DNA from: Deltaproteobacteria bacterium
GTDB taxonomy: Bacteria > Desulfobacterota > Syntrophia > Syntrophales > UBA5619
Direction: 5' to 3'
Length of the DNA: 29,294 bases
Assembly: GCA_026388345.1 (NCBI GenBank)
Contig: JAPLJY010000151.1
Coordinates: forward strand, 1 to 29,294
The position numbers and the translations under genes were made by a program. The notes below the pieces were generated by a model. It was not told the origin of the DNA. It saw nothing but the letters and a program-made list of their open reading frames with translations, and did no database searches. Positions 8,726 to 16,012 of this stretch are shown one piece after another (position 1 is the stretch's first letter; every line of letters begins with the position of its first letter).

Positions 8726-9712
8726 TTATTTCAAGAGGCCTGCGCCTTCCATGATCTCACGTGTTTCCTTGTCGACGGCCGCAACAAACTTGGCAAAAGC
8801 CGCCGGGGCAAGGTAACGCGGCGTCGATCCGAGCGAAGAGGCAAAATCGATCCATTCCTTGCTTTCCACGGCCTTTTTGACCAGCGGGCTCAATTTGTCG
8901 ACGACGGCCTGAGGCGTTCCCTTGGGGGCGGCGATGCCCCTCCACTGATCGAAATCCAGGGCGACGCCCGACTCCTGCATCGTCGGCACATCCGGCCAGA
9001 TGTTGATGCGCTTCTCGCTGCTGATGGCCAGGATCCGCACTTCCCCGGCCTTGACCTGGCTGAAGATCTCGGCGGGATGCTGGCTCGTTGCGCTGATCTT
9101 CCCCCCCATCAGGGCCGCCACGGCGAGGCCGGTTCCGAAGGGAACATGGGTAATCTGCAGGCCGGCTTTGGCTGCCATGGCCACGGGCACCATGTGGGTC
9201 ACACTGCCCATCCCCGAGTTGCCCATCGTGATCTTGCCGGGGTTGGCCTTGCCGTAGGCGATGAACTCCTTCAAATCCTTCCAGGGGGCGTTCTTGCTGA
9301 CGGCGATGGAGACCGTCTCGATGCCGACCCCGGCGATGGGTTCGAAGGCGTTGAAGTCATAAGGGATCTGTTTTCGGGCCGCCAGGGTATTGACGGCGCC
9401 GGAATACCAGATCAGGGTCTGGCCGTCGGGTTTGGACCGATGCACCTCGTTGTATGCAATGGCGCCGCCGGCGCCAAGGACATTGCGAACCACCATGGGC
9501 TGTCCCAGATCCCGGGAGATGATCTCAGCCAGCTTCCGAGCCTGGATGTCGGCCGCCGCACCGGCGGCGAAGGGGTTGATCAGTTCGACCTGCTTGACCG
9601 GCCAGACATCAGCCGCGGAAGCGGAACCGATTCTCCATACAAACAGAATCGCCATGAGAAGCAGGGACGCAATCACCATACGGCTTCTGAAAATATCCAT
9701 TTCTCTTTTCAT
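8726..9712 (-). CDS. tctC: Tripartite tricarboxylate transporter substrate-binding protein (Bug family, TctC)
   Basis: The 328-residue periplasmic binding protein has an N-terminal signal (basic MKREMDIFRSR, then a hydrophobic core, with cleavage expected after GSASA). The mature start WPVKQVELINPFAAGAAAD and the following RNVLGAGGAIAYNEV are the Bug/TctC hallmarks, forming the two loops that grip the ligand carboxylate. The commonest form of the first loop is 'PFAPGGGTD'; the variant here may reflect a different ligand. The start at 9712 was chosen because AAGGGAG lies 9 bp upstream; three other in-frame ATGs (9739, 9730, 9700) are less well placed. It lies 48 bp after the TIM-barrel gene within the catabolic operon, so its ligand is probably the operon's substrate. 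Confidence 0.94.
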   Translation of the reverse strand: MKREMDIFRSRMVIASLLLMAILFVWRIGSASAADVWPVKQVELINPFAAGAAADIQARKLAEIISRDLGQPMVVRNVLGAGGAIAYNEVHRSKPDGQTLIWYSGAVNTLAARKQIPYDFNAFEPIAGVGIETVSIAVSKNAPWKDLKEFIAYGKANPGKITMGNSGMGSVTHMVPVAMAAKAGLQITHVPFGTGLAVAALMGGKISATSQHPAEIFSQVKAGEVRILAISSEKRINIWPDVPTMQESGVALDFDQWRGIAAPKGTPQAVVDKLSPLVKKAVESKEWIDFASSLGSTPRYLAPAAFAKFVAAVDKETREIMEGAGLLK

Positions 9713-9760
9713 TTCTCTTTCTCCCTTCATCAGATTCAATCCATGATATTTCTTGCCAGT

Positions 9761-10681
9761 CTATACCATGGCCCATGCCTCTTTGATCACCCTTTTGGTG
9801 TTGGCAATGATCGCTTCCGATGTCTCCTCCAAAAGGAGCGGTCGGACCTCCGCGCTGAGCACGGGCCTCTTGTCCGGATTCAGCAGCTTCAGGTCGAGCA
9901 GAAGCCGGAAATAGTTCCTCACCTGGGGGGTGTCGATCTCCCCGCCCGGCATCCCGAAACGGGGTTGAAGATCCCCGTAGCCCGGGTGCTTTTTGTCGCG
10001 GAAGGCGCAACTGCCGATGTGGAAGTGCATGGGGAACCCCTTCACGAGGGGAATGGCCTCTTCGGGGGTTTCTCTCAGGAGCGGGAAATGGGAGAGGTCG
10101 GCCAGGACTCCGAAGTTGCTGAAATCTCGGTTCACCTCTGCCGCCACGTCGGCCGCATCCTGGAAATGGCCGATCAGAAAGCACTTGTCGATGTCGTAGT
10201 CGAAGACCTTCATGTAGATCTCCATCGGGCCCTGCTCCTTGGTGTACCGGCAGATCTCCTTGAGGGAATCGATCAGGATCTTCTTGGCCTCTTCCTTCTT
10301 CCCCTCTCCCGGATGCTTTCCGGAAAAGACCCGCATGCAGGCGGCCCCGAGCTGGAACGCCTCATCGACGCCGTTTTTCATCGCACCCATTGCCTTCTTC
10401 CGCTCCTTGGGGTCGAAGTCGTTGATGTTGAGTTTCAGGGTGAACATCCGGGGCTGATTTGCGTAACAGACCTCCATGTGCGAGGTCTCGAGGAGCTTCC
10501 GCGCCTCGTGCCGCACCTTGGGGTCTTTCATCCACCCGACCTCCACGGCCGTCCAGAAGTCATCCTCGACGATTTTCCGCAGCGTTTCCACGATCGGTCC
10601 CTCCCCGGTGGTCGCCTGGGGATAGGCCTTGAAATGGACAATCCCGAGTTTCATATATTTATAGATCGAAAAATTCTCCAC
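9761..10681 (-). CDS. Xylose-isomerase-like TIM barrel protein (sugar isomerase/epimerase type)
   Basis: The 306-residue protein has the AP-endonuclease-2/xylose-isomerase-like barrel pattern. The expected metal-site strands carry acidic or histidine residues: TAVEVGW (first Glu), GVLADLSHFPLL (Asp and His), FPMHFHIGSC (His), and a late Glu in VLSAEVRPLL. Family members isomerise or epimerise sugars, keto-acids and inositol derivatives using a divalent metal. The start is GTG at 10681, chosen for the AAAGGAG just upstream; an in-frame ATG at 10654 lacks an SD. It sits between the alcohol dehydrogenase and the transporter genes. By analogy with IolO of the Thermotoga inositol pathway it could be a keto-acid epimerase, but this is inference from neighbourhood. 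Confidence 0.85.
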   Translation of the reverse strand: MENFSIYKYMKLGIVHFKAYPQATTGEGPIVETLRKIVEDDFWTAVEVGWMKDPKVRHEARKLLETSHMEVCYANQPRMFTLKLNINDFDPKERKKAMGAMKNGVDEAFQLGAACMRVFSGKHPGEGKKEEAKKILIDSLKEICRYTKEQGPMEIYMKVFDYDIDKCFLIGHFQDAADVAAEVNRDFSNFGVLADLSHFPLLRETPEEAIPLVKGFPMHFHIGSCAFRDKKHPGYGDLQPRFGMPGGEIDTPQVRNYFRLLLDLKLLNPDKRPVLSAEVRPLLLEETSEAIIANTKRVIKEAWAMV

Positions 10682-10712
10682 GGCGTCTCCTTTCGCTTTT
10701 TACGGTTTCATT

Positions 10713-10748
10713 AAAACCAATGTGTGCCTCAAAACCAATGTGTGCCTC
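10713..10748. repeat. Perfect 18-bp tandem duplication at the end of the alcohol dehydrogenase gene
   Basis: AAAACCAATGTGTGCCTC occurs twice with no gap at 10713-10730 and 10731-10748. On the minus strand the unit begins immediately at the TGA stop of the alcohol dehydrogenase gene, so a second in-register copy of the 'TGAGGCACACATTGGTTT' block, including a TGA, lies directly after it. It lengthens the spacer to the TIM-barrel gene to 65 bp. It looks like a recent slippage duplication. Confidence 0.9.
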
Positions 10749-11871
10749 ATGATACCTTGATCACCACCTTGATTGCGTCTTCAATCCGCTCGCGGAAATA
10801 TTTGAAGGCGGTCGGAACCTCTTCCAACGTGAAGGTGTGCGTATGCATGAGCTTCGCGTCGAACTTTTTCTGGGTCATAAGTGCGGCGGCGCGGTGGGTG
10901 GCGCTGTTCCCTTCGCCCCGGATGCCGAACACGTAAATGTTGTTCCGGACCAGCTTGGCCAGATCCACCGGAACCGGCTTCCCCGGAAAGGCGGCAAGGC
11001 AGATGCGGCCGCCCCGGTTCACCATCTCCATTGCCTCGTTGAGGGCATTGGGTGCGCCGGAACATTCGATCACGTAATGGACCCCCTTGCCGCCGGTGAT
11101 GCGTTTCACCGCTTCGACCGGGTTTTCCGTTCCGACGTTGATCACATGGTCCGCGCCCAGCTTAAGCCCCAGGTTCAACCTTGCGTCACGGGTTCCGGTG
11201 AGGATCACCGGCTCGGCGCCCAGGGCCTTGCCGACGGCCACGCTCATGAGTCCGATCGGGCCCGGTCCGGTTACGACGAGGCCTTCCCCTGCAATGAGTC
11301 CCCCCAAAACGTCGAGGCCGTACATGGCCGTACCTGCCGTCACGATCAGCGTGGCTTCCGCGTCGCTCATCTGATCGGGCACATGGATCAGGGTGTTGAC
11401 ATGATTGACGGCATACTGGGCAAAGCCGCCGTCCGTGGTAAAGCCGTTCGCACGGTGCCCCTTTTCGTGCCCGTCATAGTTCTGGCCGTAATTGAGGCAG
11501 GAGGTGTACATGCCCATGCGGCATCTCTCGCAGCGTCCGCAGCCGGCGTGGATCTCCACGGCCACGCGATCCCCGATCGCGTATTCGTCGATACCCGTCC
11601 CGAGCTTGGCCACGGTGCCCATGTATTCGTGGCCCGGCGTGAAATTCTTGTTGAAGGGGAGACCCCCCCGGATCCATGCGGGCAGCCCTTTGGTGATAAT
11701 CTCCACGTCCGTGCCGCAGATGGCGACCGCGTCGATCCGCACCAGGACCTCAGCCGGCCCCGGCTCCGGAACCGGCTTTTCCACGAGCCTGAGTTGCTCC
11801 GGATCATCGAGGACCCATGCCTTCATGGTTTTGGGAATCGGAAACGCCTTGTTGGATGAAGTCTCACTCAT
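10747..11871 (-). CDS. Zinc-dependent medium-chain alcohol dehydrogenase
   Basis: The 374-residue MDR enzyme has the catalytic-zinc ligands Cys52 (ICGTD) and His81-Glu82 (TPGHEY), the four structural-zinc cysteines 111, 114, 117 and 125 (CGRCERCRMG...C), and the nucleotide motif GPGPIG (202-207). It resembles threonine/sorbitol-dehydrogenase-like members acting on polyols or hydroxy-acids with NAD(P). The start is ATG 11871 with GGAGG upstream; that ATG overlaps the aldolase stop by ATGA (11868-11871), so translation is probably coupled. A much longer frame reaching 12267 is only read-through over the aldolase gene. Family and context resemble the scyllo-inosose dehydrogenase IolM of the Thermotoga inositol pathway, but the real substrate is unknown. 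Confidence 0.94.
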   Translation of the reverse strand: MSETSSNKAFPIPKTMKAWVLDDPEQLRLVEKPVPEPGPAEVLVRIDAVAICGTDVEIITKGLPAWIRGGLPFNKNFTPGHEYMGTVAKLGTGIDEYAIGDRVAVEIHAGCGRCERCRMGMYTSCLNYGQNYDGHEKGHRANGFTTDGGFAQYAVNHVNTLIHVPDQMSDAEATLIVTAGTAMYGLDVLGGLIAGEGLVVTGPGPIGLMSVAVGKALGAEPVILTGTRDARLNLGLKLGADHVINVGTENPVEAVKRITGGKGVHYVIECSGAPNALNEAMEMVNRGGRICLAAFPGKPVPVDLAKLVRNNIYVFGIRGEGNSATHRAAALMTQKKFDAKLMHTHTFTLEEVPTAFKYFRERIEDAIKVVIKVS

Positions 11872-12488
11872 GATCGTCCTCCGTCTGTGGTTTTGATGTT
11901 GCCATCGATAAAGGCGATCTTCGCCGTGTCCTCGACGAGATCCGAGAGATAATAAACGGTGCTGAGATCCGGACCCACGGCCAGGATCCCGTGCTCTCTC
12001 ATTAGCATGACCTTGACCGAAGGGTATTTCTTCAGTCCCTCCTGGACATATTCGGAAAGCTTTTGGGATCCCGCGATGGCGCTTTCGATGCAGGGGACCT
12101 CCTTGAGGACGCCCCGGGCCGAAACCGTGACCATGGGAAGCGGTTTCGACTTGTTCGAATAGGCCGTCGCATAGGGGGGATGAACGTGGGCCACCGCCCC
12201 CGCATCGGGTCGCAACCGGTAGGCCGCCAAATGGAAGCCGGTTTCCTTCGACGACTTGAGATCGCACGGATTTTCAAGGATCGCTCCGTCGAGATTCATC
12301 AGCAGGTTGATCTCGGGCTCGATATCGGCCAGCGAGATTCCGGTTGGCGTGATCAGAACCTCGTCCGTGCCGGGGATCCGGACGCTCATGTTTCCCCCGG
12401 TCCCGCTGACGAGTCCCCGGTTGAACGCGCGCTTCGAGAAATCGGACAGCTCCTTCCGCAGGCGGATGATTTCCATTGCCTTGTTCAT
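11868..12488 (-). CDS. Class II aldolase/adducin family protein (fuculose-phosphate-aldolase-like)
   Basis: The 206-residue protein matches the zinc-dependent class II aldolase fold of FucA/AraD. Metal and catalytic residues are visible: Glu82 (SKETGFH), His101 and His103 (AHVHPP), and His166 (MREHGILAVG). SGTGGNMSVR (28-37) is the phosphate/carboxylate-binding loop, and length is typical. The enzyme would cleave a hydroxy-keto compound by retro-aldol reaction, or epimerise or decarboxylate it as some relatives do. No sugar kinase is encoded in the operon, which suggests an unphosphorylated or acid substrate. Both ends overlap neighbours by ATGA, the UPF0261 gene upstream and the alcohol dehydrogenase gene downstream, indicating tight co-translation of the three proteins. 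Confidence 0.93.
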   Translation of the reverse strand: MNKAMEIIRLRKELSDFSKRAFNRGLVSGTGGNMSVRIPGTDEVLITPTGISLADIEPEINLLMNLDGAILENPCDLKSSKETGFHLAAYRLRPDAGAVAHVHPPYATAYSNKSKPLPMVTVSARGVLKEVPCIESAIAGSQKLSEYVQEGLKKYPSVKVMLMREHGILAVGPDLSTVYYLSDLVEDTAKIAFIDGNIKTTDGGRS

Positions 12489-13735
12489 GGTTTCTTCAGC
12501 TCCTTCTTTTCTTCCATAAAGGTGATCAATTGATCGACGCAGGCGTCGACAAACAAACCGTCATTGATATGGGCATCGATTTCCTTGAGTTCGATATCCT
12601 TCCGGAGACGGTCCTTCAGAGTCTTTAGAAAAATCCGATTTCCCGTCCCGTCATAAAGGACCCCGCCGGGGGCGCCATAAACGGACCATCCCTTCAACGG
12701 AATCAAAATGGCCGTTGGTCCCACGGCGGCGTTCAACCGTTCGGCCATCACCCTGCCCACCTCCGCCATCTCGCTCCGGGAGATTTTCACATTGGCGTTG
12801 AAGGGGTTGTGCATGTATATTTTTCTTTTCCGTAATTTCATGGGAATAGATTCGCGGGGGCCGAAACAGAGGTACTCCATTCCCCCCGTAGAGACCACCT
12901 GGGGAATCCCCTTCATCCCCGCTGCCGTCATCCTGCCCGGGCGCACGGGTCTGTAAATCCCTGCGCCGGCGACCTCCTCGGTGAGTTCGTGCGGGGTCAG
13001 ATCGAGGACCCCGTGAATCAGGCCTTCTGCGATCAGCTCTTCCATGGCCGATCCGCCGGCCCCCGAGGCGTGAAAGGCGACGACCTGAAAGCCTCGGGCC
13101 CGGAGGGACTTCACCGCCCGGCTTGCGGCCGGTTCCGTATTTCCGAGCGCGGTCACGGCGATGGTCGTTTCCCCAGGCGCCGAGGCCAATCTCTGACCAT
13201 GCTCCGCCATTCCGACGACGGCAGCCACGGCATTGGCGAGGATGGAGGAGATGACCGGATTGGCGCCTCCCAGAAAATCGCCAACGGAAAAGACCACCCC
13301 GATGTCCTTGTTTCCGACATAGGGGCGGATGTTTCCGGAGGCGACCGTGGAGACAAGATACTTGGGGAATCCGAAGGGCAGACCCTGCATCGCCATGGAC
13401 GAAACGGCCGATCCCTGGTTTCCTCCCAGGCCGATCACCCCATCGATCTTTCCTTCGTAAAAAAGAAGGGAAAGGAGCTTCCGCGCCCCTTTCCCCATGA
13501 TTTCCATGATCCGGTCCTTTTCGCCCGTCTTCAGCAGGGCCGCGAGCTCCCAGCACCCCTGACGCGCCACTTCCCCGTTATCGATATCCGGTTGGACCCC
13601 GGGCGGACCCAAGGGGCCGATATCGATGATCGTGGCCGAACAGTTCAGGTTTTCGAGGCGCCCACGGATATAGGCGGCCTCTTCCCCTTTCGTGTCCAGC
13701 GTGGCCAGAATGGCGATGGTCTTTTTCCGGATCAT
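12485..13735 (-). CDS. Tm-1-like ATP-binding domain protein (UPF0261 family)
   Basis: The 416-residue protein opens with KTIAILATLDTKGEEAAYI, the hallmark of the UPF0261/Tm-1 family. It continues with IDGVIGLGGNQGSAVSS (Gly-rich nucleotide-type loop) and GNKDIGVVFSVGDFLGG. The founding member, tomato Tm-1, has an ATP-binding N-terminal domain and inhibits a tobamovirus replicase, but bacterial homologues sit in catabolic operons and their reaction is not established. Length is typical. The start at ATG 13735 has GGGAG upstream and lies 31 bp after the creatininase gene; a longer frame to 13798 would overlap that gene. Its stop overlaps the aldolase start by ATGA, tying it to this pathway. No function is assigned here. 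Confidence 0.92.
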   Translation of the reverse strand: MIRKKTIAILATLDTKGEEAAYIRGRLENLNCSATIIDIGPLGPPGVQPDIDNGEVARQGCWELAALLKTGEKDRIMEIMGKGARKLLSLLFYEGKIDGVIGLGGNQGSAVSSMAMQGLPFGFPKYLVSTVASGNIRPYVGNKDIGVVFSVGDFLGGANPVISSILANAVAAVVGMAEHGQRLASAPGETTIAVTALGNTEPAASRAVKSLRARGFQVVAFHASGAGGSAMEELIAEGLIHGVLDLTPHELTEEVAGAGIYRPVRPGRMTAAGMKGIPQVVSTGGMEYLCFGPRESIPMKLRKRKIYMHNPFNANVKISRSEMAEVGRVMAERLNAAVGPTAILIPLKGWSVYGAPGGVLYDGTGNRIFLKTLKDRLRKDIELKEIDAHINDGLFVDACVDQLITFMEEKKELKKP

Positions 13736-13766
13736 TTTCCAACGCTCCCTTGGAAAAGCCTTTTTC

Positions 13767-14660
13767 CTATCCCCTCCAGAAACGGCCGGGCCAGTCACGC
13801 TTGGCGTCGGGAACCTTGATGTCGAATTTCTTGACCTCTTCCAGGAAGGCGGCCAAGTGGTTGCCGATCCGCTCGAAGACCGCGTGACCCTGTTCGACGC
13901 TGGCGCGCAGCGGGTTACCGATGGTGGCCGTATCCGAATACTCGTGGTGGAGCATCGGGATGAAGATGTTCTCGGAACCCTGGAACTTGACGGTGTTGGT
14001 GCCGTCCGATTTGGTGAAGGCGGGGCCCATCCACTTCGGGGCGTGGGCGCGGTCCTGCTTGGCGCGCTCCATCTTGACCGATCCGTCGTAGATCCCCTTG
14101 TCCTTCATGTAGGCCATCGTGGTGGAGGTTTCCAGCTCTCCCGCGTGCCAGCCGGGGGTCTCCTCGGCGGGACCCGTCATCAGGTCGGCGACAACAGCGC
14201 AATCCCTCTCCGTGGGGGTCTTGTAGTAGGCGCAGAAGCAGCCTGTTTCGGCCCGGAGCGTACGAAGCGCGTCGCCCTGAGCGCCCATGTTGGTGCCGTG
14301 GTGAGAGACAAAAACCAGCTTGTTGAAGCCGGAGAAGATCAGACTGCGGCCGATGGAGTAGAGGACCTGGCGGTAAATCTCGGTGGGCAGGGAGATGGTG
14401 CCGGTTCCCCAGCCCGGTTCGCCCATGTGGTGGGGCGAAACGCCGAAGGGGAGCAGCGGTGAATAGAGCACATTGGCCTTCTTGGCGGCCAGCTCTACGC
14501 TGCCCATCGTGGTGTAGGAATCGACTCCCAAGGGGACGTGATGGCCGTGTTTCTCGAGACTGCCGACGGGGATCATGATCGTGTCGTTGCCGGCCTTGAT
14601 GGAGGCGGCGACGTCGGTCCACGGCAGTTCCAGAAGGTCGTACTTTTGCAAATTGGTCAT
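13767..14660 (-). CDS. Creatininase-family hydrolase
   Basis: The 297-residue protein has the full creatininase metal-site pattern: Glu36, His38 and Asp47 in GSLEKHGHHVPLGVD, His121 in VSHHGTNMG (usually 'NGHGGN'), and His172-x2-Glu175 in WHAGELETS. The family comprises metal-dependent amidohydrolases (creatininase, FAPy deformylase, MftE) and also the Thermotoga enzyme IolN, which opens an inosose ring. Residues are intact, so the enzyme should be active. The start is ATG 14660, with AAAGGAG just upstream. It is the first gene of the operon, behind the promoter/operator at 14715-14760, and is probably the step that commits the substrate, either ring opening or amide hydrolysis. The Asn-to-Ser/His change in the second motif hints at a non-standard substrate. 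Confidence 0.94.
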   Translation of the reverse strand: MTNLQKYDLLELPWTDVAASIKAGNDTIMIPVGSLEKHGHHVPLGVDSYTTMGSVELAAKKANVLYSPLLPFGVSPHHMGEPGWGTGTISLPTEIYRQVLYSIGRSLIFSGFNKLVFVSHHGTNMGAQGDALRTLRAETGCFCAYYKTPTERDCAVVADLMTGPAEETPGWHAGELETSTTMAYMKDKGIYDGSVKMERAKQDRAHAPKWMGPAFTKSDGTNTVKFQGSENIFIPMLHHEYSDTATIGNPLRASVEQGHAVFERIGNHLAAFLEEVKKFDIKVPDAKRDWPGRFWRG

Positions 14661-14714
14661 GTTGATTCTCCTTTCAGTTTTGTTGTTGACTTGCTCACTC
14701 ATTTGAGATGCTAT

Positions 14715-14760
14715 GGTAAAGCTTTTCCATCAGGGTAATCGCCAAAAAAAACTTTGTCAA
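14715..14760 (-). promoter_or_regulatory. Promoter and LacI-type operator of the creatininase operon
   Basis: Reading leftwards, TTGACA (14760-14755) is followed after 17 bp by TACCCT (14737-14732), a sigma-70-like pair with a weak -10. Overlapping the expected start point is GGAAAAGCTTTACC (14728-14715). It matches 11 of 14 positions of the perfect palindrome in front of the adjacent LacI-family gene. The -35 box contains the TGA stop codon of that regulator gene. The position over +1 fits classical repression. Confidence 0.65.
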
Positions 14761-15767
14761 CTTGTTTTTTCATCTTTTTTGATCGTGGAGTCCCGGACAA
14801 GAAGTTTTGTCCGGAATAACTTCAACTTGTCGAATTTCCCCCCGGAGATGAGATTGATCAGCATCCTCATGGCCTCGGCCCCCGCTTCATACATCGGAAT
14901 TTCGACCGTCGTGAGAGGCGGGTCGAAGTAGGAACTCAAGGGGATGTTGTCGAACCCCACCACCGCCAGATCGTCGGGAATCTTCAACCCCAGCTCCCTC
15001 GCGGCATTCATCGCTCCGAAGGCCATCTGGTCGTTCGCGGAGACGATCGCCGTCGGCCTCCGCCGGTTCTTCAGAAGCTGTTTGCCCAGCAGATAACCGC
15101 TCTGCGGCGTCCAGTCCCCCTGTTTGATGCAATTTTCGTCGAGAATCAACCGGTTCTGGGCCAGGGCGTTCCGGTATCCGGTCAGGCGGTCCATGGCCGT
15201 CGTGGAACCTTCCGGTCCCCCAAGAAAGCCGATCTCGCCGTGACCGAGACTCAGGAGGTGCTGAACGGCCTGAATGATCCCGCCCATGTTGTCGACCAGG
15301 ACCGCGGGGAAGTCCACCGCGTGGCGGCCGATCACGACCACCCGGTCTTTCAGTTCCCCGAGAATGGAGAGGGTTTCGTACCCGTTGATGATCCCGCCGC
15401 TGAAGATGATCCCGTCTGCCGCCTTTTCGCGGAGGTGATAGATGTCGCGGACGATCCCCTCCCGCTTCCGATCCGTGTTGTAGAGCATGACCGCATACCC
15501 GGCGCGGTCGGCCACGTCCTGGATGCCCCGGACGATCTCCGCATAGTAGGGGTTGGAGATGTCGGGGATGATGATTCCGATGGTCATGGTCTTCTTCATC
15601 AGAAGGCCCTTGGCCAAGGCGTTGGGCCGGTAATCCAGCTCCCGGATGGCCTGCAGGACCCTCTCCCGGGTGCTGGATTTGACCTTGTGCGGGGTCTTGT
15701 TGACCACCCGGGAAACAGTGGCAATGGATACGTTCGCCTTCAGGGCGACATCGACAATATTCGGCAT
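14757..15767 (-). CDS. LacI-family transcriptional regulator
   Basis: The 336-residue protein has an N-terminal LacI helix-turn-helix (NIVDVALKANVSIATVSRVV, residues 3-22) and the hinge region DYRPNALAKGL. A periplasmic-binding-protein-like sensor domain follows, beginning KTMTIGIIIPDISNPYYAEI. The start at ATG 15767 has GGAGG 5 bp upstream; the longer frame to 15842 would run through its own promoter. It probably represses both itself and the operon that begins 97 bp further on, because related palindromes lie at both start sites. LacI sensor domains usually bind sugars or their derivatives, so the inducer is likely a carbohydrate-like intermediate of the operon's pathway. Confidence 0.94.
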   Translation of the reverse strand: MPNIVDVALKANVSIATVSRVVNKTPHKVKSSTRERVLQAIRELDYRPNALAKGLLMKKTMTIGIIIPDISNPYYAEIVRGIQDVADRAGYAVMLYNTDRKREGIVRDIYHLREKAADGIIFSGGIINGYETLSILGELKDRVVVIGRHAVDFPAVLVDNMGGIIQAVQHLLSLGHGEIGFLGGPEGSTTAMDRLTGYRNALAQNRLILDENCIKQGDWTPQSGYLLGKQLLKNRRRPTAIVSANDQMAFGAMNAARELGLKIPDDLAVVGFDNIPLSSYFDPPLTTVEIPMYEAGAEAMRMLINLISGGKFDKLKLFRTKLLVRDSTIKKDEKTS

Positions 15768-15792
15768 GGAACCTCCACCCGGTACGGAATTA

Positions 15793-15842
15793 GGTAAACG
15801 TTTACCATAAAAAAGAATACGCAGATCTTCCGTGTTTGTCAA
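15793..15842 (-). promoter_or_regulatory. Promoter and perfect palindromic operator of the lacI-family gene
   Basis: Reading leftwards, TTGACA (15842-15837), a 17-bp spacer and TATTCT (15819-15814) form a good sigma-70 promoter. Seven bases downstream lies GGTAAACGTTTACC (15806-15793), a perfect 14-bp palindrome with the central CG typical of LacI-family operators. It covers the expected transcription start, which implies autorepression. Confidence 0.8.
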
Positions 15843-16012
15843 TATTTTATTGCAACATTTGCTTTAGGTCGAGCTCGAGATGGGAAGTGGTTCAGGCGCT
15901 GGTGGCCCAGAACCGCAAGGGGAAGCCGCATTTCAGCGAATGCAGCGTATTGTTGGGGAAAAGGGGTGCGCCCCCGCCCGGCAATATGTATGGCATCATC
16001 GCAGAAAACATA

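Noticed and set aside
8471..10714. 747-codon plus-strand frame
   Set aside because: It lies antisense to tctB, tctC and the TIM-barrel gene, all with clear family motifs. Its translation shows no known domain.
10747..12267. Alcohol dehydrogenase with a 132-residue N-terminal extension
   Set aside because: The extension overlaps the aldolase gene in another frame. The SD-supported ATG at 11871 with an ATGA overlap explains the start.
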